DNA of 64,000 nt, taken from Clostridium folliculivorans (GTDB taxonomy: Bacteria > Bacillota > Clostridia > Clostridiales > Clostridiaceae). Each line of letters begins with the position of its first letter. Positions within the stretch are counted from its first letter, which is position 1. The notes beneath the pieces are model-generated. The model saw nothing but the letters and a program-made list of their open reading frames with translations. It searched no databases and was not told the DNA's origin. The position numbers and the translations under genes are program-made. Positions 27,274 to 36,111 of the stretch are shown here, piece by piece. The stretch lies in contig NZ_BQXY01000003.1 of assembly GCF_024341905.1 (NCBI RefSeq), positions 561,200-625,199 on the forward strand. Reading direction: 5' to 3'.

Positions 27274-28038
27274 TTACTTTAAGCTTTTATGTAGTAACTG
27301 TAATACTCCATATAAATCTTCTACACCAATTTGTCCAGGTGCTGAGGCCTTCTTAGCAGCTCCAAAAGTTAAAGCAGATCCGAAAACTTCTCCAGTTAAT
27401 CTACTTATAACACCAGTTCCAGCCATAGACATTGTGATTATCGGTCTATCAGCGTATTTTTCTGACATTATTACTGTAGCTTCAAGTAATTCTAATACAT
27501 CTAGCTTTGATTTTGGCATAACGGCAATCTTAGGAATATCAGCTCCTAAATCCTGCATCTTCCTTAAACGATAGATTATATCGTCCTTTGATGGAGTTTT
27601 CCCAAAATCATGATTTGATGCAACAACCTTAACTTCTGAAGCATGTGCACTCTCAATTATATCTTTAACCACTTCATCGCCTGTAAAAGCTTCAACATCT
27701 ACTAGGTCAACTAAACCTGTAGCAGCAACTGCCTTATTTAATTCTGCATATGTTCTTGCATCAATTACCTTTTCTCCACCCTCTTTAGATGTACGGAAAG
27801 TAAATAGGAGAGGTATATTATTTAAAGCAGGAACTAAATCCTTTAAGACATCCTTAACTTTTTCAATATCAAAAACATCTTCAAACCAATCAACACGCCA
27901 TTCTACTACATCTACATGTATATCCTTAAAACTTAATGCTTCTGCTATTATATCTTCCTTAGTTTTCGCTACTATAGGCACGCATATCTTTGGAATGCCG
28001 TCACCTAATACTATATTCTTAATCTTAACTGTATTCAT
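27274..28038 (-). CDS. aroD: 3-dehydroquinate dehydratase, type I
   Basis: The 254-residue class I enzyme interconverts 3-dehydroquinate and 3-dehydroshikimate through a Schiff base. The catalytic pair is visible as H143 (ASNHDFGKTP) and K170 (PKIAVMP), with the same numbering as the enterobacterial AroD. It is the last gene of an aroE-MFS-aroD operon, with a 14-base gap after the MFS gene. The grouping with a transporter and a YdiB-like dehydrogenase, apart from other aro genes, argues for a catabolic or interconversion role rather than chorismate biosynthesis. Confidence 0.95.
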   Translation of the reverse strand: MNTVKIKNIVLGDGIPKICVPIVAKTKEDIIAEALSFKDIHVDVVEWRVDWFEDVFDIEKVKDVLKDLVPALNNIPLLFTFRTSKEGGEKVIDARTYAELNKAVAATGLVDLVDVEAFTGDEVVKDIIESAHASEVKVVASNHDFGKTPSKDDIIYRLRKMQDLGADIPKIAVMPKSKLDVLELLEATVIMSEKYADRPIITMSMAGTGVISRLTGEVFGSALTFGAAKKASAPGQIGVEDLYGVLQLLHKSLK

Positions 28039-28052
28039 AGTTACCTCCTTGA

Positions 28053-29300
28053 TTATGCTCTAGCACTCTTTTCTTCAACCGAAACTTTTCCATAACTCAT
28101 ATTAACATATATTGCAAGTAATACTCCAATAAATGTTATTCCTATATTTAATAATAAAACATATTTAGGTCCGTTTACTCCGAAAGATTTAGTTAGTGCT
28201 CCAGCTACTGATAACACTGCATAGTTTGCTGCACTTGATGCTATCATTATAATACTTGTAATTATTCCTTTAATCTTAGGAAACATATCATTAATAGTAG
28301 AAACCGCTAACTGTAATACACCGCCTGCAGCTGAGAAACCAATTACAAATCCACCTATTAAAGTGATTTGTGGTGTTTTTACAACATAAACAATTATTAA
28401 CATGATCATTGCAATCAATGGATATACAACTAATACTCTAACAGGCTTTATAGTTTGTTTTACAAGTACTGCAGTAAGAATAACTGCAACTATCGTACCT
28501 ATAGAATAGTATGATTGAATAACACTTGGATTCTTAAGACCTGTTGATTTTGCAAATTCTTGTATACAGTTTAACCAAAGTTGGAAAGTTGAAGTACATG
28601 TAAATCCAATTAATATAAGTGCAATACTTGTTGGCGTAAACTTTACTGATTTTATCTTTTGGAATAACGATTCTTGCTTAGCTTGTCCATTACTATCTGA
28701 ACTTGATTTAGGCATTGGCATAACTGAAACTAAAATTGCTATAACTACAAACAATGCAGACATCACGAAGAATAATGTTTTATATGACATATGGTTTGCC
28801 GCTACATATCCTATCATCATTGGAAGACCTAGTTGTCCAATTGATATAAATAATTTTGTTAGAATACTTGCAAGTCCAGTAGATTCAACTAGTATTTCCA
28901 TACATGCAGGTATAACTCCTGTATCTAGGAATGAGTTTGCAATACCACCAACTAAAGCACAAAGATATGCTACTGATGCATTTGGTGACAATGCTATACC
29001 AACTAGATATATAATATAAGATGAAATCCCTATAAGTGCTGAGAATCTACGACCTATTTTATCTGAAAGCGGTCCAGCAAAAGGAAGTGCTACTAAACGT
29101 CCAAGACCAAGTGCTGCTATAACCATTACAACAGAACTAACATCATAAGTACCATTTGCAAGTAATTTCGCTCCCCATTGCGCTGCAAATTGTTGCTTAT
29201 ATTGAGCTAAAATTGAAACCCCAATCCCGTGTATAAAGTAGTTTAAATAAAGTACGAATGCCGTTAAATAGTACTTTTTATAGTTGATTTTTTGTTCCAT
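28053..29300 (-). CDS. MFS transporter, probable shikimate/quinate carrier
   Basis: The 415-residue protein has twelve predicted membrane helices. The MFS motif GPLSDKIGRRF follows helix 2, and a central loop is rich in Ser/Asp/Lys (residues about 200-215). It is a paralogue of the carrier at 22420. Its place between the quinate/shikimate dehydrogenase and dehydroquinate dehydratase genes implies transport of a hydroaromatic acid; this is contextual inference, as the sequence alone does not give specificity. Confidence 0.88.
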   Translation of the reverse strand: MEQKINYKKYYLTAFVLYLNYFIHGIGVSILAQYKQQFAAQWGAKLLANGTYDVSSVVMVIAALGLGRLVALPFAGPLSDKIGRRFSALIGISSYIIYLVGIALSPNASVAYLCALVGGIANSFLDTGVIPACMEILVESTGLASILTKLFISIGQLGLPMMIGYVAANHMSYKTLFFVMSALFVVIAILVSVMPMPKSSSDSNGQAKQESLFQKIKSVKFTPTSIALILIGFTCTSTFQLWLNCIQEFAKSTGLKNPSVIQSYYSIGTIVAVILTAVLVKQTIKPVRVLVVYPLIAMIMLIIVYVVKTPQITLIGGFVIGFSAAGGVLQLAVSTINDMFPKIKGIITSIIMIASSAANYAVLSVAGALTKSFGVNGPKYVLLLNIGITFIGVLLAIYVNMSYGKVSVEEKSARA

Positions 29301-29357
29301 TATTTTTGTCCCCTTAATCTAATATTCTATTGAACTTTAATCTTTAGTATTTTATTT

Positions 29358-30230
29358 CTAGTATCTTATTTCTAATGTTTCCTTCATGTATTCAATTGGC
29401 ATAGACTTTCCAGTCCACATTTCAAAAGCAGCAGCTCCTTGGAATAACATCATGCCAAGTCCGTTCATTGTCTTGCATCCAACTTCTTTTGCCATTTTAA
29501 GCATTGCTGTTTCAGCTGGAGAATAAACTATATCTACTACTATAAGCTCTGGACGGAAATAAGATTTATCAGGTATATAAGTCTTTCCTTCTAAAGGCTT
29601 CATTCCCATTCCTGTTGCATTTGTAAATAGATAACTGCTTTCTATTTCTTTCTTTAACGTATCTAAATCAGATAGATCGTATAATGTAGCTTTACAGTTT
29701 GTTTTTTCATTAATATTTCTTACAGTTTGCTCAGCTCTTTCCCAGAAACTATCTTTAATATTAAAAATTGATAATTCAGCAACACCATCTAAAGCTGCTT
29801 GTATTTCTATTGCAGTTGCAGCACCACCTGCTCCAACAATCGTCATCTTCTTTCCTATTACGTCTATACCAGCATCTTTTAAAGCAGCCATATAACCCAT
29901 TCCATCTGTGATATGTCCTGTTAAAACACCGTCATCATTTACAATAGTATTTACAGCTCCACAAAGCTCAGCTGCTGGTGACAATTTGTCTAGATACTTA
30001 TGAACTACTGTCTTATTAGGCATTGAAACATTACTTCCTCTTACCTTCATTGCTCTAAAACCTTTTATAGTATCTTCTAATGTACTATTATCAACTTCAA
30101 ACGCTAAATAAGCATAATCTAATCCTAACTTTGCAAATGCCTCGTTATGCATTCTTGGTGAACTTGAATGTCTGATAGGGTATGCAATTAATCCAATAAG
30201 TTCAGTATGTCCTGTTATACGTTCTGCCAT
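29358..30230 (-). CDS. ydiB: Quinate/shikimate dehydrogenase (YdiB-like)
   Basis: The 290-residue protein is closer to YdiB than to biosynthetic AroE in recognisable blocks: LIGLIAYPIRHSSSP, FEVDN, MKVRGSNVSMPNK, AAELCGAVNTIVNDDG and the final LWxGxxxF-like region. Catalytic Lys73 and Asp109 are present, and the dinucleotide motif is GAGGAATA. YdiB enzymes oxidise quinate and shikimate with NAD or NADP. An upstream ATG is rejected because GGAGAG precedes the ATG at 30230. It is the first gene of the operon. Its 5' region of about 550 bases contains two palindromes (30282 and 30366). Confidence 0.93.
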   Translation of the reverse strand: MAERITGHTELIGLIAYPIRHSSSPRMHNEAFAKLGLDYAYLAFEVDNSTLEDTIKGFRAMKVRGSNVSMPNKTVVHKYLDKLSPAAELCGAVNTIVNDDGVLTGHITDGMGYMAALKDAGIDVIGKKMTIVGAGGAATAIEIQAALDGVAELSIFNIKDSFWERAEQTVRNINEKTNCKATLYDLSDLDTLKKEIESSYLFTNATGMGMKPLEGKTYIPDKSYFRPELIVVDIVYSPAETAMLKMAKEVGCKTMNGLGMMLFQGAAAFEMWTGKSMPIEYMKETLEIRY

Positions 30231-30281
30231 AATAAATCTCTCCTTCAAATTAGGTATATAATATTCATATTTCCAAATTAA

Positions 30282-30310
30282 AGATTGTCAAGTTAATCAC
30301 TTAACAATCT
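30282..30310. promoter_or_regulatory. Near-perfect hairpin in the ydiB leader
   Basis: AGATTGT and ACAATCT form the outer arms and AAGT/ACTT the inner arms, with one mismatch between them. It lies about 50 bases upstream of the start codon, so it could act as an operator or as an mRNA hairpin. Confidence 0.4.
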
Positions 30311-30365
30311 GACATCTTTATTATAAAGGTGCTCTTTATATTAATCCAATTAATTTTTTAACCAT

Positions 30366-30390
30366 AATTCATAAGTATTATTTATGAATT
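30366..30390. promoter_or_regulatory. LysR-type operator candidate upstream of ydiB
   Basis: AATTCATAA-N7-TTATGAATT is a perfect inverted repeat containing the T-N11-A pattern typical of LysR-type binding sites. The neighbouring LysR protein is the natural candidate. Confidence 0.45.
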
Positions 30391-30674
30391 GTAATATAAA
30401 TAATATTCTTGTTTATTACCTAAAGCATTACGTTATCTAGCTTATGTAAGCTATCATGAGACAAACTCTCTTATAATTGTTCAATATAACTTGTATCGAT
30501 TTCAACTAAAATATCTCATCCTGCAGTATCAATATGTAAAATTGAACCAATTTAAAAATCAAGTTAATCCTCTACTGATTATGTGAGTTTTCGTTATATA
30601 ATTAACATACCGGCAATTCAACCTAATCCCATATATTAATGTTTCACTTATATTGCACTTTAATACTGTTTAAA

Positions 30675-30769
30675 GATGAACTACTTCGATCCTAAATCTA
30701 TTGTTAAAACTCTCATGGGTTCTGGTGAGAGAATTTAACAATATAAATTCTATTATGAAGTGGTTCATC
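30675..30769. repeat. 95-bp double-stem palindromic element, copy 2
   Basis: Same length and layout as the element at 2723. The inner stem has TTGTTAAA opposite TTTAACAA where copy 1 has TTTTTAAA opposite TTTAAAAA, a compensated pair change. The outer stem is GATGAACTAC opposite GTGGTTCATC, keeping pairing through G-T. Confidence 0.9.
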
Positions 30770-30784
30770 TATATAATGTTTATG

Positions 30785-31279
30785 CTAAGCAACACCAAGT
30801 AGCTTACTTTCTACAACCTTCCACTGTCCGTCAATAATCTTTAAGATAATCCTAAACTCACTTGCTCCAACAGGGCTCACCCAGTTATATCCTTTTACAA
30901 CAGTTCCTCCATCACCATCTGGTTCGATGCTAGTGAACATTAGCAAGTTTCCATCTATCTTAAGAGATCCCATATTATTCGCTAAGCCAATTTGTTGAAG
31001 CTTAAACAAGGAAGCATTCAATACTGTTTTATTATATTTTTTATTAAAGTATTGAATTGCTTTTTCTCTTTCTTCATAAGTTGTATCAGTAAAGTACAGT
31101 GATTCCATATCTAAAACTAAGTATTTTCCTCTACTTAATACTTTATCTCCTTTATACATCTCATCATAAGCCAAAATAAATGCATCTATTATTCTTGGTT
31201 GTTTATAGTTAGATATCCTGCTAGTAGACATATTAAAAACAATACTTAATGCTGAAATAAATGATACTACTCTCTCCAT
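30785..31279 (-). CDS. Small exported or membrane-anchored protein, unknown
   Basis: The 164-residue protein has a moderately hydrophobic N-terminus (VVSFISALSIVFNM). A predicted alpha+beta domain follows (DAFILAYDEMYKGDKV, then LDMESLYFTDTTYEEREKAIQYF) and ends in strands with a tryptophan (DGQWKVVESKLLG). I recognise no family; the fold could be NTF2-like. GGAGG before the ATG at 31279 decides the start over one 13 codons earlier. It appears monocistronic, and its 3' end abuts the 95-bp element. Confidence 0.65.
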   Translation of the reverse strand: MERVVSFISALSIVFNMSTSRISNYKQPRIIDAFILAYDEMYKGDKVLSRGKYLVLDMESLYFTDTTYEEREKAIQYFNKKYNKTVLNASLFKLQQIGLANNMGSLKIDGNLLMFTSIEPDGDGGTVVKGYNWVSPVGASEFRIILKIIDGQWKVVESKLLGVA

Positions 31280-31488
31280 ATTTCTTCCTCCATACTTTGC
31301 TCGTTTTTTAATAGACATCTATATCATTCAAATTAATTAAAATTAAATTTATTATCTTTTTCGATGATAAAAACTATACAGTAAATAAAAAAATTAACCT
31401 AATAAATATGTTAGATTAATATCCTTTAAATTAAAGGATAAAATAATAGAATTGATTAGACATTTATATGAAGAAAGTGAGAATACAT

Positions 31489-33507
31489 ATGGAAATCTTT
31501 ATTGTTGTGTTAATTTTGCTTTTAAGCATTGTAATATCAAATATTTTGAGTAGACTTATTCCATTTGTACCAGTACCTCTTATACAAATTACTTTCGGAA
31601 TAATATTAGGAGTGTTACCTACTGGCATACATATGCCTCTAGAACCAGAATTATTTATGGTATTATTCATAGCACCTTTGCTGTATAATGACGGAAAAAT
31701 GACTTCTAGGGAAGAGCTTTGGAAGATAAAAAGTCCCGTATTTTTAATGTCCTTTGGCTTAGTTTTAGCAACAGTACTTATAGTTGGTTATATAATTCAC
31801 TTTATGATACCGGATATTCCCTTATCAGCTTCTTTCGCTTTAGCCGCTATTTTATCACCAACTGATGCCGTAGCAGTAAGCTCATTGTCTGAAAGAATTC
31901 ATCTACCTGAGAAAATAATGACACTGCTAGAAGGCGAAGCTCTTACTAATGACGCCTCTGGATTAGTTGCCTTCAAATTTGCTATCGCAGCTACAGTTAC
32001 TGGAGTATTTTCCTTTGCTAATGCTGCTTTGAGTTTCTTTGTAATAGCAGTTGGTGGATTTCTAGTAGGAGCAGTTCTGGCCTTAATAATTGCAAGACTT
32101 ACAGCATTTATAAGAAGACTGGGGCTTGAGGATGCAACCTTCCACGTGCTAATGCAAATTATATCTCCTTTTGTAATATATTTAGTTTCAGAAGAACTTG
32201 GATTGTCTGGTATTCTTGCTGTAGTTTCTGGAGGAATCGTTTATTCTTTGCAATCCGATTATTCCGAGCCAATTATTTCAAAATTAAAATTTGTATCTCG
32301 TAGTACTTGGTCAGTACTTATATTTATAATTAACGGCCTTGTATTTTTAATTCTTGGTCTACAGATTCCTGATGTAATGTCAGTAATTTTTAGAGATGAT
32401 ACCATAAGTAATTTTAAAGTACTTATGTATATAGTTGTTATTTCAATAGTTTTAATATTGTTAAGATTTATATGGGTTTATAGCTTATGGAACGAGAAAT
32501 GGAGCGTAAATGAAAGCATAGAAGAAAATCCAAATAGGTTTTTAAATTCGCTTTTAACATCTCTAGCTGGAGTACGTGGAGCTATAACTCTTGCTGGTGC
32601 CTTCTCTATTCCATTTTATTTAGAGAATGGACAATATTTTCCTCAGCGTGATATCATTATATTTATATCAGCTGGAGTAATACTATTAACTATATTCATA
32701 GCTAGTTTTGTTTTACCACTACTAGTAAAAAATAAAAATATCGAAGCTGATAAAAACTCATCAAAGTTAAATCAACAGGCTCTTAAAAGTGTTATGAATG
32801 CGGCCATTAGACTAATTAATGATGAAACAAATCAAGAAAATAAGCTCGCAGCCTCTTCACTAATAAATGTATGTGAAAAAATAAAAAATGATAATCCTAT
32901 AGATAAGGAAGATATAAAGCTTACTATAGAGGATAGAAAAATAGAAAAGGATATTTTTCTATTAGGTATAAGGGCTGAACGAAAAGAGGTTAGAAGGTTA
33001 TTGTCTGACAACAAGATTCCTCCTGCTACCTATGAAAAAATCGACAACTCACTAACTAAAGTAGAAAACTGTTTGTCTAAACCACCAATCATAGAAACTT
33101 TAAATAGGATGGACTCAATAAAAAACTTTATTTCTAAGTTTTTGAAAAAGCAGCTTAATGTTAATCCAATCAACATTAAGGACATAAAGAAGATTAAAGT
33201 ATTAACTTCAAAAGCAGCAATCTATGCTATTAAGGAGCAAATCAATGATACAAATAAAAAAGCTTCTCTAGCTGTTATTGATCACTATAACGACATCATA
33301 AGAAGACTAACTACTTTCACTATCGGTGAAGATATTAATAATGTTAATAAGCAAAGAAGCAAACTTCATCTAAAGGCTTTACAAGCAGAAAGAGACCAAG
33401 TGCAATCACTACTACAAAACAATGAGATAAATCGCGAAACTGCGCTGAAACTAAGAAATTTTATAAACTATATGGAAGCTACTGCAATAGAGGAGCAAAG
33501 CTTTTAA
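31489..33507 (+). CDS. Cation:proton antiporter, CPA1 family (NhaP/YjcE-like)
   Basis: The 672-residue protein has an N-terminal membrane domain of about 420 residues with twelve or so helices. The CPA1 motifs include LSPTDAVAVSSL (the ND/TD-type ion-binding region), EGEALTNDASGLVAF and GVRGAITLAGAFSIP. A soluble helical C-terminal domain of about 250 residues is charged and repeats an ERxxVxxLLxxxxI-type helix pair, consistent with a regulatory tail. An ATG at 31468 is possible, but AAAGTGAG before 31489 makes that start more likely. Role: Na+ or K+/H+ exchange at the cytoplasmic membrane. Confidence 0.92.
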   Translation: MEIFIVVLILLLSIVISNILSRLIPFVPVPLIQITFGIILGVLPTGIHMPLEPELFMVLFIAPLLYNDGKMTSREELWKIKSPVFLMSFGLVLATVLIVGYIIHFMIPDIPLSASFALAAILSPTDAVAVSSLSERIHLPEKIMTLLEGEALTNDASGLVAFKFAIAATVTGVFSFANAALSFFVIAVGGFLVGAVLALIIARLTAFIRRLGLEDATFHVLMQIISPFVIYLVSEELGLSGILAVVSGGIVYSLQSDYSEPIISKLKFVSRSTWSVLIFIINGLVFLILGLQIPDVMSVIFRDDTISNFKVLMYIVVISIVLILLRFIWVYSLWNEKWSVNESIEENPNRFLNSLLTSLAGVRGAITLAGAFSIPFYLENGQYFPQRDIIIFISAGVILLTIFIASFVLPLLVKNKNIEADKNSSKLNQQALKSVMNAAIRLINDETNQENKLAASSLINVCEKIKNDNPIDKEDIKLTIEDRKIEKDIFLLGIRAERKEVRRLLSDNKIPPATYEKIDNSLTKVENCLSKPPIIETLNRMDSIKNFISKFLKKQLNVNPINIKDIKKIKVLTSKAAIYAIKEQINDTNKKASLAVIDHYNDIIRRLTTFTIGEDINNVNKQRSKLHLKALQAERDQVQSLLQNNEINRETALKLRNFINYMEATAIEEQSF

Positions 33508-33606
33508 GTTATGTGTAGTTATTTGCTGTATAACTAAAAAGTTTCTAATCTATTGAAATATCTAGGTTTAGCTAACTTTAAAGTTTTATATCTTCTTATA
33601 CAGTAA

Positions 33607-33657
33607 AAAGTACCAATCAAAGGTCATTATCCTCAACCTTTGATTGGTACTTTAATT
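33607..33657. terminator. Bidirectional terminator between antiporter and nfnB
   Basis: The 18-bp stem AAAGTACCAATCAAAGGT/ACCTTTGATTGGTACTTT has an 11-base loop and A/T runs on both sides. It is placed between convergent genes. Confidence 0.93.
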
Positions 33658-33675
33658 TATCACTTTATTAACTCT

Positions 33676-35058
33676 CTATTTTTGTAAGTCTTCGATTATA
33701 GCCTTGGCTGCTTTTCTACCCGCACCCATTGCTTTTATTACTGTTGCAGGACCTGTTACAACATCTCCACCGGCATATACAAATTGTCTTGAGGTTCTTC
33801 CTGTCTCTTCATCTATAACAACTAGATTCCATCTATTAGTTTCTAATCCTTTAGTTGTATCACCGATTAATGAACCTGCTTTAGTTCCTATTGCCATTAT
33901 AACCATATCTGCATCTAAGATAAACTCTGAACCTTCCACTGGAACAGGACTTCTTCTTCCAGATTGATCTGGTTCTCCTAGTTCCATCTTTATGCATCTT
34001 AATCCATTTACCCACTTATTTTCATCTGCTACTATTTCAGTTGGGTTTGTCAAAAGGTGAAAATGAACGCCTTCTTCTTTTGCATACTCTATCTCTTCTT
34101 TTCTAGCTGGAAGCTCTGCCTCAGATCTTCTATAAACCATATGTGCCTCTGCACCAACTCTAAGAAGAGTTCTTACAGCATCCATGGCAACATTCCCTCC
34201 ACCAACTACTACTACTTTTTTACCTACTATAAGTGGTGTCTTATAATCTTCTTTATAATCTCTCATAAGATTATTCTTTGTTAAGAATTCATTAGCTGAA
34301 ACCACTCCATTGAAGGCTTCCCCTGGAATCCCCATAAAGCTTGGCATTGCTGCTCCAGTTCCTATAAATACAGCTTCAAAACCTTCTTCTTCTAGCAGCT
34401 CGTCAATAGTTATCGTCCTACCGATCATAACATTTTTTTCAAACTTAACACCAAGTTTTTTAAGCTTTTCAATTTCATTATTTACAACTGTTTCCTTAGG
34501 AAGTATAAACTCAGGAATCCCCCATGCTAATACTCCTCCAAATTCATGAAGAGCTTCAAATATTGTTACTTGATAGCCCGCCTTTGCTAAGTCACCAGCA
34601 CAAGCAAGTCCTGCTGGACCACTTCCAACTACTGCAACCTTTTTGTCTAGTATTACTTCAGGCTTTTCAAACTCTATTCCATTTCTTATGCTCCAGTCTC
34701 CAACGAATCTTTCTAGTCTACCTATAGCTATAGGCTCACCTTTGATTCCCATCACACATCCACCTTCACATTGAAGCTCGTGTGGGCACACCCTACCACA
34801 AACTGATGGAAGTGAGTTTGCTGTTGCTATTATATCTGCTGCTTCTTTAAAATTTCTTTCTTTTATGGACTTGATAAAGCTTGGGATCTTATTGTTAACA
34901 GGACATTTAGCTACACACTTAGGAACCTTACATTGAAGGCATCTTTCTGCTTCACTTACAGCTTCATCTTCATCATAGCCTAAATTGACTTCATTAAAAT
35001 TAGCTACTCTTATTTTTACTTCCTGCTCTCTTACTGGAACTCTTTCTAATTTAATCAT
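33676..35058 (-). CDS. nfnB: NADH-dependent reduced ferredoxin:NADP+ oxidoreductase, large subunit
   Basis: The 460-residue GltD-like flavoprotein is the NADP-binding subunit of the electron-bifurcating NfnAB transhydrogenase. It has two 4Fe-4S cysteine groups at the N-terminus (CLQCKVPKCVAKCP and GRVCPHELQCEGGC), an FAD site (VGSGPAGLACA) and an NADPH site (VGGGNVAMDAVRTLLR). The gene overlaps the end of nfnA by eight bases, so the subunits are translationally coupled. The complex balances NADH, NADPH and ferredoxin in clostridial fermentation. A GltA-only oxidoreductase role is the alternative, but the partner gene argues against it. Confidence 0.94.
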   Translation of the reverse strand: MIKLERVPVREQEVKIRVANFNEVNLGYDEDEAVSEAERCLQCKVPKCVAKCPVNNKIPSFIKSIKERNFKEAADIIATANSLPSVCGRVCPHELQCEGGCVMGIKGEPIAIGRLERFVGDWSIRNGIEFEKPEVILDKKVAVVGSGPAGLACAGDLAKAGYQVTIFEALHEFGGVLAWGIPEFILPKETVVNNEIEKLKKLGVKFEKNVMIGRTITIDELLEEEGFEAVFIGTGAAMPSFMGIPGEAFNGVVSANEFLTKNNLMRDYKEDYKTPLIVGKKVVVVGGGNVAMDAVRTLLRVGAEAHMVYRRSEAELPARKEEIEYAKEEGVHFHLLTNPTEIVADENKWVNGLRCIKMELGEPDQSGRRSPVPVEGSEFILDADMVIMAIGTKAGSLIGDTTKGLETNRWNLVVIDEETGRTSRQFVYAGGDVVTGPATVIKAMGAGRKAAKAIIEDLQK

Positions 35059-35944
35059 TATTACTCACCTCAAATGCAGTCTCTTCTTGAATTTTATGTT
35101 CTTTACCATACAATTCTCTAAACTCTGTTTTAGCTTCATAAGATTTATAGATATTCTGTCTACTTCTTACCTCTTCAAAATTGATTTTATGACCATCAAA
35201 TTCAGGTCCATCCTGACAAGCAAACAGAACCTTTCCACCAACTGTCACTCTACAAGCTCCGCACATACCAGTACCATCTAACATTAAAGTTGTCAAACTT
35301 ACTATAGTTTCAATTTCTTTACTCTTTGTTAGATTACAAATAGCTTCCATCATATCTATAGACCCCATTGTAATAACCAGATCATATTTATCTTCTTCTA
35401 GTATTTTATTTGCCACGTCTATTGTAGTACCTTTTATCCCTACTGATCCATCTATAGTTGATATTATGATATCTTTTGTTGTTTCTTCCAACTTATCTAT
35501 GTATACTAAACTACTTCTATCCTTGAAGTTTAGCACTATTTTAAATCCAATTCCTAAATCATTAAGATACTTAGCTTCAGTGTACATTCTTGTAGCTGCT
35601 GAATCTTCCGCAATAAACAATATTTTTTTATCTTTTAAAACTTGTCTATCTCCATTTACTAAGCGAGACGGTTGTCCATAAGGACCTGCAAAATCAACAA
35701 GTTTATCTCCTGATTTTAGTAAAGCTAAATCCTTAGTTGAATCCCCTACTAATCTAAATACTATTGTTATAACTCCATTTTCCTTATCAATACCACATAT
35801 TGAAAAAGGAAGTCTTTCTCCTTTTTCATCTATTCTTAGCATTACAAATTGACCTGCCCTCGCTGATTTAGCCACTCTTGGAGCACTAACCTGCATTGCA
35901 AACAAATTGTTACATAAATTTTCTATACTTACTATGTTATACAT
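35051..35944 (-). CDS. nfnA: NADH-dependent reduced ferredoxin:NADP+ oxidoreductase, small subunit
   Basis: The 297-residue ferredoxin-NADP+-reductase-like subunit has an N-terminal FAD-binding barrel (GQFVMLRIDEKGERLPFSI), an NAD-binding domain (IAEDSAATRMY) and a C-terminal 2Fe-2S site (GTGMCGACRVTVGG and CQDGPEFDGHKI). The DGPEFDGH block is diagnostic of the NfnA/SudB group. It is the first gene of the nfnAB operon. Confidence 0.94.
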   Translation of the reverse strand: MYNIVSIENLCNNLFAMQVSAPRVAKSARAGQFVMLRIDEKGERLPFSICGIDKENGVITIVFRLVGDSTKDLALLKSGDKLVDFAGPYGQPSRLVNGDRQVLKDKKILFIAEDSAATRMYTEAKYLNDLGIGFKIVLNFKDRSSLVYIDKLEETTKDIIISTIDGSVGIKGTTIDVANKILEEDKYDLVITMGSIDMMEAICNLTKSKEIETIVSLTTLMLDGTGMCGACRVTVGGKVLFACQDGPEFDGHKINFEEVRSRQNIYKSYEAKTEFRELYGKEHKIQEETAFEVSNND

Positions 35945-36005
35945 ATATTTCTCCCCTTATTTGTCTTATTAATAGACAATTTTATATTTTTGACTTATAT
36001 TCTTA

Positions 36006-36040
36006 AAGACTCTGCTCAAAATTCAGCAGAGTTTTAAAAA
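36006..36040. terminator. Hairpin between AI-2E family gene and nfnA
   Basis: The 10-bp stem ACTCTGCT/AGCAGAGT plus flanking A/T pairs is followed on the plus strand by TTTTAAAA. It lies downstream of the minus-strand AI-2E family gene and upstream of nfnA. Confidence 0.6.
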
Positions 36041-36111
36041 CACTATTAGATTTAAAATTATCCATCCTTAATAACTATATTTCCTTAATCAATAAGCTAA
36101 CCTATACTTCG

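Larger units (their letters stand above)
30231..30784. other. Long leader/upstream region of the ydiB-MFS-aroD operon
   Basis: About 550 bases with no gene. Contents are a near-perfect hairpin at 30282-30310, an LTTR-like palindrome at 30366-30390 and the second copy of the 95-bp element at 30675. The remaining sequence (30391-30674) is AT-rich without visible structure. Confidence 0.5.

Noticed and set aside
33676..35058. nfnB as a second gltD
   Set aside because: Although related to GltD, it is shorter and translationally coupled to a 2Fe-2S FNR-like subunit (NfnA), with no gltB-like partner.
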